Shown here one piece after another: positions 1 to 12,470 of a stretch of DNA of 64,000 nt. Position 1 is the first letter of the stretch. Each line of letters starts with the position of its first letter. Position numbers and translations under genes: made by a program. Below the pieces are notes generated by a model. The model was not told where the DNA came from and ran no database searches. It was given only the letters and a program-made list of their open reading frames with translations. Source of the DNA: Plectrocnemia conspersa (lineage: Eukaryota > Arthropoda > Insecta > Trichoptera > Polycentropodidae); assembly GCA_009617715.1 (NCBI GenBank), contig VTFK01000050.1, forward strand, positions 930,001-994,000, in the 5' to 3' direction.

Positions 1-1637
1 CCAAAACCCCAGTGACAAGGAATACAAATCCTTTCAAACAATTCGGAGATCCCTAAACATAATAAAAATTTTAAAATATCACAATAAATAAATAAATTAT
101 GAGTTAATATAAAACCTTAGGAACTTCTTTAGCACCGAGATTTTTTGGGGCAGGTCGGTTTTTATAATTCTTAAATAATAATGCTTTGTACCTCATCCTT
201 TCGTGACGTTCTTCATCAGTTAGTTCTAATTGTTAAGTATTTTTATAAATATTTTATACGGGGAATATAAAAGTATTTAACGAAAATAATACCTGTCATA
301 GTTTCATTTAGCTTTCGTTTTCTGCTCTTCTCCGAAGTAGGAGTCTTTATTATGTTAGATTTTCTATTTGGGGATATATAATTGGATCTTTTACTTTCAG
401 ATTTATTTTTGTCATTTGATAAACTAATTTCCTCAGACATAGAATCATCTATACAGGAAAGAGAGTCATCCATGAATAGTTTAAAATCTTTTTTCTTTTC
501 AGGCGTACTTCTCTCTGGAAGTTCATTTTTAAAGGAAGCCGATTGTTTGTTTAAATTGGGCGACTTTTTATTCGCATGTTTGTTTTGTTTAAATATAGAT
601 TTATTACTCTTATCCTTTGGAGTTGTTTTCGTATCATCTTTTTTATTAATGATGGAAATATCATTTTCATTTGCTGTCGGTGTATCAATTTCGTCCTTTA
701 CTTTAGATTCTTTCTTACCCTCGGACTTGAATTTTTCTAACTTAGGACGATCAGTTATATCCGAATGTGTAGGCATTGTTTCAAATTTATCAGTTTTCTC
801 CAGTTTTTCATCAAGATCCAGGTTAAGTAGTTCCTTTTCAAAATCTTCGTTTTCATGAATGCTTTCTTCTGTTGTGATTTTAGGTATATTTTTAGATTTT
901 ATAACAGGCAAAACGATCCTATGGATCGGTGTCTTTGAAAATACATCACTTAGGCTGACCTCTTTCTTTTCTATCTTTGTACTATTCCCATTTTGTTTTT
1001 TACTGCCGGTCTCTACAGATGTCTTCTTAATTTTTGGTTCGAAATTATCCGTATCTGAATCTGAATCGACTATTTTTCGTTTTTTCTTCTTATTCTAAGC
1101 AATTAAACGCAATTTTTAATGTAATTAATAGACAAACATACATATAATAAGGTGACCAGACTTAAGGACGACGCTAAAAATAAAAAAATATCATATTGGA
1201 AATTTATGTTGGAGAATAAAATGTGTGAACCAAAAAAGTAATTTAGGAAATTTTTGTTCAAAGGCCATCTCAGACTTTAATTATTTGAGGACAAATTACT
1301 GCAAGCTAAAAATGTCATATCGAAAATTTTTGTTAAAGGTGGTCAATCTTCCTCAAAGGAAGACATCTGGTCACCTCAATACAATCTAATCAAAAGTCAA
1401 AATTACCTTTTCGATCGATTTTTTCGGTGATGCACGAGTATTTCTAACATTTTTACTACTCTCGACTTTAGGTGCATTTGGCTTAGCACCCTGGGAAAAA
1501 TATGATCTTATATCCTGAAATTAAAATCGCAATAGCTCATAAATATACACATGATGAATGTAAATATACGTATTTTTATTAAAATGATTAATTTTCTAAT
1601 AACAAACGTAACAAAATTGCACAATTACCCCCGACAT
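1..1637 (-). CDS. Rfc1: Replication factor C subunit 1, 5' part (partial)
   Basis: Large subunit of the RFC clamp loader, which loads PCNA on primed DNA in the nucleus. I read five exons on the minus strand: 1629-1637 (Met-Ser-Gly), 1407-1514, 293-1094, 116-225 and 1-52, all with GT-AG borders and consistent phase. The N-terminus reads DIRSYFSQ, matching the DIRxFF PCNA-binding start of RFC1. A lysine-rich, acidic, low-complexity linker follows (KKKKRKIVDSDSD, like KKKRIIYDSDSE in vertebrate RFC1), then LTDEERHERMR, PKNLGAKEVPKG and NCLKGFVFLVTGVL, the start of the BRCT domain. The AAA+ region lies beyond the left edge. The linker is poorly conserved; identification rests on the two ends. A GACAGCT motif lies just upstream of the start. 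Confidence 0.87.
1149..1376. repeat. MITE with GGTGACCAGA terminal inverted repeats, in Rfc1 intron
   Basis: About 228 bp beginning AAGGTGACCAGA and ending TCTGGTCACCT, lying in the intron between the second and third coding exons of Rfc1. Related ends occur at 18,073-18,216 and at about 6,330-6,376, so this is a small dispersed family. A TA-type target site is possible but not clear. Confidence 0.6.
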
Positions 1638-3054
1638 GCTGAAAACATCCAACGGTTCTTCCTATCTGACAGCTAAGGATATTCCGCGCGAATGCCTTTT
1701 TTATTGTTGAGGCCATAACGAATTATTTTCCAACCAATTAATTATACTTGAAAACAAAACGCGTTATTTTTATAAATATATATAACCTACATTTTGCACA
1801 GTATAAATTACAAAAATAGCTTTCAAATTATTAGATTATGTAAATATTTTCTTAGCACCGTCTAAAGCGGTAGTCTCAGTAGTCCAAAACTTTTAAAATT
1901 ATTAATGGTAGTTTATATCTCTTAAATCGGCACCGAGGGGAAGCTTATCTTAATGACATATGCTTATCTATAACGTGCACGTCAATTGCAATTCGCAATA
2001 GCCCGTAAATTTCAACTATTAAGTGCATTTGCGCCGACGTAAAGTTTTTATTATCTTTTATTATTGAACACTACAATCAAATATATTTTATTCTCAAAAT
2101 TATAAAAAATGTGACGATATTTTTCAATCCTGAATTCGGTTAAAGGAGAAGTACATAAGTATCAAATAAAAACATGTTATTTTTGCAAGTACAGTAGACC
2201 TCAAATAACACGGTAAATTCGGTGCATGTAGTTGGGGGACTAAAAAATACTTATAATATTTTTTGCAATACGTACGTACGAATCAGGTGCGTGTGATGAG
2301 ATATCTTTCCAATTCAACTGCACTGACAATATGCCAATTGTTAGTACAGTTGAAGCACCTATTCAAGAGCTGGCAAAATGTTTATGTGGGAGCCTAGATT
2401 TGTTATGGGCCAAAACTTGGCGGCGCTTGGGTAACACTGGCGGACGGTTATTCTTTCGACTGGCAACTGTCAATCGATTCGGACGCGTGCCGTCGTGCAT
2501 GCGCCCCGCACTTTGTAAACCATGTAAACAACTTAAAATATTTCAATAAAACACTACTACAGCGGCTCAATCTGTGTCAAATTGCCACCCGCCACCATTC
2601 CGTTGCCAAAGTTTCAACCGCTAACTGCAAAAATTGTCTTATATCAAAAAAAACTAATTCGAGTTTGTACGGAACATACGGATTCCCACCATCATCCGGC
2701 ACAGATTGAGCCAGTGGCTAATTGTCATTTTTATAGCGCGAAAGCTTTAGCCGATAGTGAACACATAGAATAATAGCAAAAACAACATAAATATAAGCAA
2801 GTTATTTTTACAAGTTTAGTTTCTAATTTTAACACATTTAATGAGCCTTAAATATAATCGAAAATCTTTTGCACTAATTTACGATTCGGTTGTTTGTAGA
2901 ATACAATAAATTTGCTATTGCGTGACATTATTTAATTATAGAAGATAAAAAATATGGACGAGCAAATAAACTATTAAGACCAAACGGTTAAACGCTGATG
3001 TGACATTTGATCCGATTAGAAAATAATACAAAATTTTTTTGATGAACAGATAAG
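1638..3054. other. Intergenic region between Rfc1 and zinc-finger gene A
   Basis: This is the head-to-head space between Rfc1 (minus) and gene A (plus), so it must hold both promoters. It contains one LTR-like repeat copy (about 2,388-2,592). Short open frames at 2,331-2,549 and 2,582-2,773 overlap or follow that repeat and match no family I recognise. Confidence 0.5.
2388..2592 (+). repeat. LTR-like dispersed repeat, copy 1 (diverged)
   Basis: Shares with copies at 5,824-6,052 and 58,412-58,616 (minus) the blocks CCAAAACTTGGCGGC, GGTAACACTGGCG, CAATAAAAC, CGGCTCAATCTGTG and GCCACCCG. The layout (TATA-like start in the other copies, internal AATAAA, GC-rich middle) suggests a solo LTR. The ends of this copy are not sharp. 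Confidence 0.5.
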
Positions 3055-5405
3055 ATGTCAATTCAATGTGTTAGAATCAAAGCGGGTAATACTAATATTA
3101 TTATTATTATTTCTTTTACATTAGCGGGTTTACTTTATAACGGTCATGATTTACAGAACCTGATGAGGAACATCCGAACGAAACTTTTGAATATTTCGTT
3201 ACAATCCAAAATACCATCAAGGTAATTATAAATATTACACGAAGCTTAGTATTGGACGCTAAAAGAATTCAATTATATTATTTTAAGTGTGAAAGTGTCG
3301 ATGAAAACCCAGAGAGCAGTTCAGAATCTCAAACCAAGTCAACTATCTAATTCAGGTAATTGGAAACATTTGTAATAGCTGAAATTTATTCCATATATTT
3401 ACAAAATATATACTTTTGATTTTAGCATAAAGAAGTAAAAGTCGAGTTCAGCAGTAGTGCCAGCGAAGAAAATGATAATGAAGATTCAGGAACAAAATTA
3501 GAACAAGGAATTGAAATTGGTCAGAAATGATACGTTCATTAGGTGCACAAATGAGCTTGTCTTTTTTAAATAATTATCATATTACTTTTCGCCAATTTTT
3601 ATTACAAATGATATGAAATTTGCTGCATTTTTAAAAATTAATTGTTAGATATTTATATAATAAATTAAACTAAATGCATTATATTAATACTCTACCCAAA
3701 TCGACGAGATAATGGACGAAGAAGAAGCTACCAGTTATCTAATTGATCTACTATAAAAAATATAGCCCTTCAACATAAAAAATCAATAATAAATATATAT
3801 TTATATTATATAAGATTTTTGCGCCTGAAGATTGGTAACTCTTTTATCCACTAAAACTGCAATTGGTTGTTTGTAAAGGCATTGAATTTATGTATATAAT
3901 TGAGACAATGTTTAAAAACGAGTGTTTATAAAATCATACTGATTACTAGTGATTTGCCTTTTCGCTTCAAAGAGATTCATTTCCCATTTTTCCTTGCCAT
4001 TGTAATAAATAAGCCACTATGATATCTATGACAGTAGTTAGATGTGGCAGGAATTAGCTTAAAGACAAATCATGTTCAATTTTGTGTTACATGCAGTATA
4101 CACAAAATACCAATAATACATTTGCTGACAGATAATTCAACAAAAAACATAAATTAAAAAATATTACATTTTAATGATAATGATAAGCATTACAGTAAGT
4201 TCACGATCGCAATCAATAAATATTAAATTTTACACTATAAACTTAAAGAATAAAACTCATTTGTATACATATTAATACTAAACTATACTAATATAATAAT
4301 TATAACTAAATAAATAAATGTTTTCAGAAGTATGCAATGTTAAAAAAGAATTCGATAAAAATACTAGTGATCAGCTGGGAAAAGAAAATTCTGAAAATAA
4401 AATAGGTATTGTTTTTTATTCAATGAAAACATAAAGCTGTATAACTTTATTAATTTGCGTTGATTCTTGTTACTTTTCAGGTGATTCTGAAAGGCCAATT
4501 TCACCAAATTTATTAATCTGTAAGTGTAATATATGCGGAAAAGTATTTAAAACTAAATATTACCTCAAAAGGCATATGACCATTCACTTAAATTTAAAAG
4601 ACCTCATTTGCGACATATGCGGCCAATATTTCAATTCTAGAATGCAACTTTTAAATCACGCCATCAATCATGAAAGTTTCAATTTCAAATGCGAAGAGTG
4701 TAACAAAGTATTTAAAAATAAATCTAAACTATCGACTCATATGGACATGCATAAGAAAGAGTACAAGTACAAATGCGACATCTGCGAAAGAAAATTCACA
4801 TCGAAGGGATATTTATCGAATCATAAAAAAATCCATGCGACCTCTCGTGATTACAAATGCCCCAAATGCGAAAAAGCGTTTAAATCCAGGAAGGCTCTAT
4901 ATGTCCACATCAAGTATCGCGACTTTAAATGTGCTCATTGTCCTCTAACGTTCCACCGCAAGAAAGACCTAAAGCTGCATATGACAGTGCACAAATTCAT
5001 TTTCAACTACAAATGCGAACTGTGCACAAAAGTAAAACTGTTAAAAACGAACTGGAGTATTCGACGCATATGAAATACCACCACAGCGACAAAAATAAAT
5101 GTCTGCATTGTCAGAAATCGTTCAAGTTTCTTAGCAATCTTAACCGACATCTACTTTTGCATTCAGAGGAGTATGAATTTAAGTGTCAGGTTTGCGGAAA
5201 GATGTTCAAGACTAAACCGTATCTGAACAGTCACATGTACGTACACTCTATTTCTTCTAATTTTATATGCGCTATATGTGGTAAAGGTCTCAAAACCAAA
5301 CAGTATCTCGTAAAGCATTTGAAAACTCATAGAGGAGAAAGTGTAGAAGTTAACACAGAACAAGCGCAAGAGAATTCAAAATCTTTACATTTTCTGATCA
5401 TATAA
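3055..5405 (+). CDS. C2H2 zinc-finger protein, gene A (frame break in finger 7)
   Basis: Probable nuclear DNA-binding protein. Exons 3055-3085, 3157-3221, 3426-3519, 4328-4405 and 4481-5405 fit in phase and mirror the neighbouring genes. The start exon codes MSIQCVRIKA, then come acidic exons (for example EPDEEHPNETFEYF). The last exon has ten finger units, the first being CNICGKVFKTKYYLKRH. The fifth has lost its last His (ends KYR). Finger 7 is split: fingers 1-6 read in one frame to about 5,031, and fingers 8-10 read in another from about 5,031 to the stop at 5,405. One frame alone ends at 5,073. The break sits in an A-rich stretch, so it may be an assembly error; otherwise the gene is broken. 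The intron 3 donor (GTCAGA) is weak. Closest relative is gene A' (same finger order). An AATAAA lies at about 5,551. Confidence 0.7.
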
Positions 5406-5823
5406 ATTATGTTTCTTCTGGTAAAACTAAGTTTCTACACATTACACCCAGACCTCGTATAACAGTCATATGGTTCCACGAAACAACGCCATAAACACTA
5501 TGTGCCATATTATCAGTTCATAAGATTATTTTAATATAAAGTTACTATTTAATAAATTGTTTAATAGTTTTATTATTATACATAAATATAATGCATTTTT
5601 ATATAAATATATTATATATTATACATTTTGTGATATGTGTTTTAATCAGTATATAAACTACAGACATTTTCTTATCTTAGAACGGAGTGGTAAGCTAATG
5701 AAGGCCTGCTTTAGTTAATACCTGAATAAAGAAGTGGGTCAATTAAGTTTTGCTCAGGATTTCTAGTAGTTTATTGCGTTTCTTGAATGGTTAAGCGTCC
5801 GGGCTCTAAACAAACAAAGTTAA

Positions 5824-6052
5824 TGTAGGGGGCCTATTTATATATATATATATGGTATATATATTCATTTAGATTTTGTTATGACCAAAACTTGGCGGCA
5901 CTCTGGTAACACTGGCGTGACGAGCTCTCTCGACTGGCGCGTTCGCAAGCCGTTGCGGGCCCACGCCCCGTTATTTTGTGAACACTATGTTAACTTCTTC
6001 AATATTCAATAAAACTTCTAATGCAGCGGCTCAATCTGTGTGCCACCCGTCA
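5824..6052 (+). repeat. LTR-like dispersed repeat, copy 2
   Basis: Begins TGTAGGGGGCC followed by a TATATA tract, has AATAAA before GCAGCGGCTCAATCTGTG, and ends near GCCACCCGTCA. TG...CA ends, a TATA-like region and a poly(A) signal suggest a solo LTR. No clear target duplication was seen. Confidence 0.55.
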
Positions 6053-6329
6053 CCTCTCATCGCCCAAAGTCATATGGGATTTTTTTCCTGAAGGTAAAGA
6101 AAAAGTCTTCGCGTAAATTTTGGTTTAAAATCCATCTCGTTAGGTTAACGGAGGACAGAATGCCACGAAAGCTAAAAAAAAAAGGTCGTTATGTAAATAT
6201 TTGTTCAAAACTCGGAATTTTTTAATTTAGAAAATTTTATTAAATAGAGGAATGGAGATATTTTTGTAGTTTCTGCGGCAATCTGTCCTTCGACAAAATT
6301 TCCATTATAACGTTCTATTAGGTCTTTTT

Positions 6330-6376
6330 ATTTTTACTTTCCTCCTTTAATATGTTCAAAATCTGGTCACTTTATA
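6330..6376. repeat. MITE end, GGTCAC family
   Basis: TTTAATATGTTCAAAATCTGG followed by TCACTTTATA resembles, in reverse complement, the left end of the 18,073 copy. The other end of this copy was not found. Confidence 0.35.
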
Positions 6377-7648
6377 TTAATGGATACATATTTTGGGCAA
6401 AATGGTATCCACAGAGGCGTAGCTAGCATGGCTTAGGGGAGGGGGACATATGTTCCCAGGTAACAGACTAAGGGGTAGGGGAGCAAAACGATATGTGAAA
6501 TTTTTAAAGAATAATTTAAATTTAATTCGCATACAAAATCATTATGCCCACCTGCCCGCCCCCCCCCCCCCAACTCATGTAATATTTTGCACCATAAAAA
6601 TAGACGGCATGCACAGCGTGGGATTTATTTTTGAGTTTTGTTAATTTGTATAGGTTAGGTTTTGGTTTGAACAAACAATGGACGTTTCGCAACTATCAAT
6701 AGAAGTAAAGGTTGACCGCACACAATAATTTATAGTGAACTGTATAAAATTTATAGTGAAAACTATTTAAAATAAAGTGCAATTAATATGATGTTTTCGA
6801 AGGTGATGTGGTTTTTTGCATACTACTATATTTTTAAACTTGTCTGTTCACATATGCCATTAAAATAACTTTAAAATACTTTTTACAACAAATATCATGT
6901 GTTTTAAAAATATAGTATTTTTCATAAAAACTAGATATTTTAATAAATTATATATTTTTTAATCATTTGACAGTAATATATTATGTATATAAAGGAAAAT
7001 CTTTAATAAATACATGTATAATTTACAAATTATATATCAACCTCATCTTAACTAACATTTTTAGTGAGATGTTTTATTGCTTCCCGATTTTATATAAAGC
7101 AAACCATTGCTAATCAAAATTTAATCAACTTATAATGTTCTACATTTTTATATCATTGCTTGATTTATAAATATTTATATCTAGATCTGACTAGGAACAG
7201 TGTTAGAAAAAGATTTATCCACGTTCGCTTTTCCACCCGTTATTATGTCATGCAGTAATTGTATACTAACCAAGTAAAATTAAAAACATTCGTATACTAA
7301 ACAAATTAAAATAATATTTTTTTTATAATATACACTCACTATACCAACTTTCTTGATAATGAAATATGGAAATGTGTTTTAAATCGCTCTAAGAAATTAA
7401 CTGGTTATCTCAAACAATTTATCATCATGCTGTATATTTTAAAATATGGGAAATAACCATATTGACAAGATAGAAAAAGACCAAACCAAATCTCATATGG
7501 TTGTAAATGCTACATTAGTTGTTGCAGTATCTTAAACTAACATTCAAATAATAAAAGTATTCAAAGTACTTCTAAAAATATTTAAAAGTGAGCAAAACAT
7601 CTTATAAATTCTTTTGGTATCTCTGCATAGTCTGTAAAAGCTACACTT

Positions 7649-9126
7649 CTACGAATTATAAGTTACTAATACTTGAGGTCTTTCATGGATTATGCTATGT
7701 CTTATAAGATTCTGTCTAAATTTAAACGGTTTATCACAAAGTTCACATTTGAAGTTAAAAATGTCAGTGTGTAGAATTAAATGTCGTTTAAAATTGTTCA
7801 TAAAAGCAAACGACTTATAACAAGTCGGACATTTGTGTTTCTTGTTCTTCTGATGTATTATAATGTGACGTCTGAGATTCTGTTTGACTTTAAATCTTTT
7901 CTCGCAGATGTCGCATTTAAAGTTGAACAAATCGGTGTGCGACGCCACGTGCCGATTCAAATTGCTCATGTAAGGAAACGATTTGTCGCAATGCGGGCAT
8001 TTGTATTTCTTCTCCATGTGATACTTCCTATGGATCAACAGGGCTTTTCTAGCCTTGAATTGTTTCTCGCATTTATCACATTTGAAGTCGTAAGAATTTT
8101 TATGAACGGCCGTATGTTCGAAGAGGTGATGTTTCGTCGTGAAAGCTTTGCCGCATTCGTCGCAGCCGAAAATATGAGTTTCTAACTGACTCGAATCGGT
8201 TCTGTGGATACGCTTGTGTTGTGCGACGCATCTTTTGCTTTTGAAAGCCTTGTCGCAAATATCGCATTTGAAGTTGTACAAGACTGTGTGTACTTCTGAA
8301 TGTCTTTTAAGCGTCCGTTGACTGACGAACGATTTTTGGCAAAGGTCGCACTTATATTGTATCACTCGCATGTGGATTGCTATGTGCCGGATGAGTTTCT
8401 GTTTATATCTAAATTCTTTTCCACATATGTCACATATGAAACTAAATAAATCTCTATGTAAAATTAAATGTCTTTTAAGTTGATATTTGGAAGGGAATAT
8501 TATATGACAATGAACGCATTCCACGTTATTTTCTTCATAATCCGATTCTTTTTTGTTTCGACTTTTGCGTTTTCTTTTTGTTAATATTTTGGATGAATCG
8601 TTTAATTTCTTATTCTCTCTCTAAAAATACACAAAAATTATTTTAAAATAACTATACTACAAAACATATACTACAATATTAAATTACCTTAATCGTATTT
8701 TTAGAGCCATTTAAATTATTACTATCGGATAGTTCACATTTAACATCAGGAACTTCTATAAAAAAAAAAATGAAACAAATAAAAACGCCCATACTAATAA
8801 AACAATAATATTTCAAAATTTACTTACCAATTTCAATTATTTGTTCTGTCTGTTCAGTATTATTTTCACGGCTATCGTATTCTATTTTAACATGTTCAAG
8901 CTGAAATATCACGAATTTTTAAAACTAAGCAATTTTCAATAAATAAATATAAGATAATTTCGATTACCTTAATGACATGAGAGATTGTATTAAAAGATTC
9001 TAAAGTTTCTTCAGGTTCTTCGTCCCTCGGTTCTATAATTGTTTATTAATTTATAACATAGAAACGATGCAATTAATTTTTACTTTTCATCTTACCGATC
9101 TTAATGAACGAAACTGGAAACGACAT
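7649..9126 (-). CDS. C2H2 zinc-finger protein, gene A' (ten fingers)
   Basis: Minus-strand gene with exons 9096-9126, 8968-9032, 8828-8900, 8688-8755 and 7649-8620; all borders are GT-AG and phases agree, giving about 402 residues. It starts MSFPVSFIKI, followed by acidic segments (EPRDEEPEETLESF, LEHVKIEYD). The large exon opens with a basic stretch KRKRKSRNKK, a likely nuclear localisation signal, then ten C2H2 fingers from CVHCHIIFPSKYQLKRH to CELCDKPFKFRQNLIRH. Linkers are not TGEKP; most are of the form (T/H)xDxFxFKC. It matches gene A finger by finger (for example RKALxxHxKY, and SNLNRH in the middle), so the two are paralogues; this one is intact. It is divergent from gene B with about 755 bp between starts. 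An AAACGTCAAACCG motif lies about 22 bp upstream of the start. Confidence 0.85.
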
Positions 9127-9881
9127 CAGTTGGGTTTTTATTGTAGTAAACGTCAAACCGTTGGGCGAAGTTTGGTCTTAGCACCGTAAATAATGTCTAT
9201 ATTTTAATAACATTATTTTATTTACAAAAATATCTGTATAAGTTCTAAATAAATATAAAAAGGGGTAAAATGCTTTAACAAATAAATTTTTATTTGGGTT
9301 TTCCAACGAATAAAAACATGATTTCTAATTATCTGTTAACCTAATTTTTATATTTATTATAAATCTTCCGTGGCAACATCACAGGCGTTAACTTAAAGCG
9401 TTGCAAAGAATTTATATTAGGTCTTATACAATGGGATACAATTCAAGTGTTCAAAGTGACAAATATTAGTTTGCAACAACACATTTACGAAATGGGTCGC
9501 TTAACCACCACTCAACGTGTTAAAATTGTTTGATTGTTGATAAGAAATAACAATTCTGAACGAAATTTACTAGAAGATTGTGGTCAATTTCATCATCCTA
9601 TCAAGAGAACAATTTTCAACGCAGTGAAAAATTTTGATGGGAAAGTTCAGCCGAAAATATTGTTGCTGTAAGTAAAAGTAATTCGTCGGTGTTTCCAGCA
9701 TTTGAGCTTTTCTTATGGTTCCCTTTCACGTAATTTTTTTTAATAAAAAATATAACGTGCGGATTTATTTGGCTGTTATGGAAAGAGAAAATATATAATA
9801 CATATGAAAAATTAAAACATGCTCGTAATACATCATGCTTAGGCCAAAATTATCTATGCAAGTTGACAGCTGTTCGATTTA
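9127..9881. promoter_or_regulatory. Shared upstream region of divergent genes A' and B
   Basis: Space between two start codons facing apart. It contains AAACGTCAAACCG at 9,148-9,160 on the A' side and TTGACAGCTG near 9,862 on the B side, with a degenerate transposase fragment between. Promoter role is inferred from position and from similar motifs upstream of related genes. Confidence 0.5.
9493..9700 (+). pseudogene. Mariner-type transposase N-terminal fragment (degenerate)
   Basis: Reads MGRLTTTQRVKIV, a stop, then LLIRNNNSERN, HHPIKRTIFNAVKNF and, after a frame change, AENIVAVSKS. The pattern (ERVKIV ... SRRTI..LVKKF ... ENIAAV) is that of the helix-turn-helix N-terminus found in mariner-like transposases and DUF4817 proteins. 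It has stops and frame changes, so it is a dead fragment. Confidence 0.45.
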
Positions 9882-12470
9882 ATGTCGTTTTCACTTTCTA
9901 TTAAGACCGGTATCCTTTTAATAATAACTACATTTTTGTAGAAACTAGCGTTGAAATCGAAGATGAAACTTTGAAACTCAAGGCAATAATAATAATTATG
10001 TTTATGCTTAAACATAATTATTACCTACTATTTAAACATTAGACATTTTGGTTATTATAAACAAGCACATGATTTAGCAATACTTATAATGGTCTCAATC
10101 GACTTTGTTAAAACTCAACCCAACAATATCAAAAAAATATTTATATATAATAAAGTATTACCTACATAACAAATACTGGTTATAAAAATGTGACTAATTT
10201 AACCAAAGAGCTCAATAAATGATTCAGGTCAACGAGTATTTTTGTGAGACTTGGTTCTTAAAACTTTTAGGTACAACAATTATATAACCCTTTTTACTTT
10301 TTTGTCATATATGTCGTGCTGTTGGATTGAAAATAAAATACTTTGTACGCAAATGTCACGCCGTTGAATTGTTAAAAGTTATTAAACGCAAAATTTTGTA
10401 TTTTAGTTTGAACCTGACGTCGATGAAGAATATTTTATGGAAGAAGAAGATGACAAGTTTGAAACAGGTTACTTATATTATAATATTTTTTATTACAAGC
10501 TAATTGAAATTAATATATATTTTCAGAAACACATGATATAAAAGATGTTCTTAATAATGATAATAAGAACTTTCATTTAAACTCTCATTCAAACCATAAT
10601 ATCCAAACACAAGTAATAGTATAATCTAATACATTCTCATACTTATTGTTTATCTATTATAATAACATTTCAACTTATTATGTTTTAGATTAACGGGAAT
10701 GAAAAGTATGAAATACCTTCGACTGATTTTCAGCATAATAATGAAGATATGCAGTTTACCTGTGCGCATTGTCATATGCTATTTACTAAACAGAGAGATC
10801 TTATACAGCATCTTGATTTACATTCAAATTTTTGGAATCATAAATGTGAAAAGTGTGCGAATAGCAAACCGTGTCTCACATGCCAGATAATATTGGATAA
10901 AAAGTCCTATGCTGCTAATGTGTGCTTAAATGTATTTGAAAATAGCGAACATGTTTTTAATAATTTTAAATGTATCAACTGTGAAAAAGCATTTAAGACT
11001 CACGATTCCCTTTTAGAGCATATGAAAATTCATAGTAATATAATTTCTAACGAATGTAGCTTATGCGGAAAAATGTTTAAAAAGAAGTCGCATCTTATTC
11101 AGCATATTTTCACACATAATGATACTTTTGATTTTGAATGTAGCAAATGTGGAAAAGCATTTAGAACCAAAGATTCTCTCAAAAATCATATGAAAATTCA
11201 TAATGATAATCTTTTTCACTTTGAATGCAAACAATGCGGAATAGTATACAATGCTAAAAGAACTCTTTTAATCCATATGAAAAGTCATGGTATTTATAAT
11301 GAATGTAACATATGCAGAAAAATGTTCAAAATAAAGTATTGTCTCAAACTGCATATGTACACGCATAGTGATATTTACGATTTTGAATGTAGCAAATGCG
11401 GAAAAGCTTTTAAGACTAACGTTAGACTTAAGTCGCATATGAAAATTCATAACGATGTTAGTAATTTTGAATGCAATGAATGCGGAAAAGTGTTCAGTTC
11501 TAAAAAAAATCTTTCAGTCCATATGATCGCTCATAAGGATATTTTTTATGAATGTAGCACATGTGGAAAAATGATCAAAAGGAAATATGATCTTATACAG
11601 CATATAAAAATTCATAACAACATCGAACATTTTGAATGTAACGAATGCGGAAAAATATTCAATTCTAAAAAATATATTTCTCAACATATGCAAGTTCATA
11701 ATTTTTTTAATAATTTTAAATGTGTCAACTGTGAAAAATCATATAACACTAAAAAATCCCTTTCCCAGCATATGAAAATTCATAATGAACTTTCTACAGA
11801 AATATGTAACAAATGTGGCAAAATATTCAAAAGTAAGTCTCGACTCAATCAGCATATGTATACACATAATGTTTCTTTAGATTTTCAATGTAGTAAATGT
11901 AGAAAAACATTCAAGTCCAAAGCTTGTCTTCATCAACATATGAAAATTCATAATGATATTACGTGTCATTTTGAATGTAATGAATGCGGAAAAATACTCA
12001 ATTCTAAAAGAATTCTTTCACGTCATATGAAAACTCATAATAGTACTTATTTTGAATGTAGCAAATGTGAAAAAAAGATCAAAAGGAAGTATGATCTTAT
12101 AAGACATATGTATTTAAAGCACAGTGATAATTTAAATTTTAATTGTAGCAAATGTGGAAAAGCATTTAAAACCAGAAGTGTTCTTTTACAGCATATGAAA
12201 ATTCATAATGATATTTATAATTTTAAATGCAGTGAATACGGAAAATTATTTAAAACTAAAAAAAGTCTTTCAAGGCATATGATAACTCATAGTGATATTT
12301 ATGATCACAAATGTGCTTTCTGTAAAAAAGCTTTTAAGACCAAAGGTATGCTTTCACAGCATGTAAATATTCATAATGCGATTTATGATGTCGAATGTAG
12401 TAAATGCAAAAAAATATTTAAGAGTAAAAGGAGTCTTTCTATCCATATGAAAACTCATAGTGCTATTTAA
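9882..12470 (+). CDS. C2H2 zinc-finger protein, gene B (about 20 fingers)
   Basis: Exons 9882-9909, 9942-9982, 10407-10467, 10527-10612 and 10689-12470 give about 665 residues with continuous phase. The start exon codes MSFSLSIKT, then acidic exons (FEPDVDEEYFMEEEDDKFE, THDIKDVLNND). The last exon has about 20 finger units starting CAHCHMLFTKQRDLIQH. The second unit is degenerate, and one late unit reads CSEYGK, having lost its second zinc Cys. Typical units are CSKCGKAFKTKxxLxxHMKIH, joined by short linkers such as NDIYNFE rather than TGEKP. The exon 2 donor reads AAG|GCAATA: a GC donor, a mutation, or a different exon end. Probable nuclear DNA-binding protein of unknown target; closest in module structure to genes C and D. 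Confidence 0.85.

Larger units (their letters stand above)
5406..7648. other. Intergenic region between genes A and A'
   Basis: The two genes converge here, so it holds two 3' UTRs. It also contains an LTR-like repeat (5,824-6,052), a MITE end near 6,330-6,376, a run of 13 C at about 6,559 and a repeat near 6,650-6,700 (AGGTTAGGTTTTGG) seen again near 39,790. The remainder is AT-rich with no recognisable coding. Confidence 0.5.

Noticed and set aside
382..858. 158-codon plus-strand frame antisense to Rfc1
   Set aside because: Serine/leucine/phenylalanine-rich shadow of the lysine/serine/aspartate-rich Rfc1 linker.
3299..3349. Possible extra exon in gene A between exons 2 and 3
   Set aside because: Followed by a plausible donor, but it ends in an in-frame stop in one reading and has no counterpart in the sister genes.
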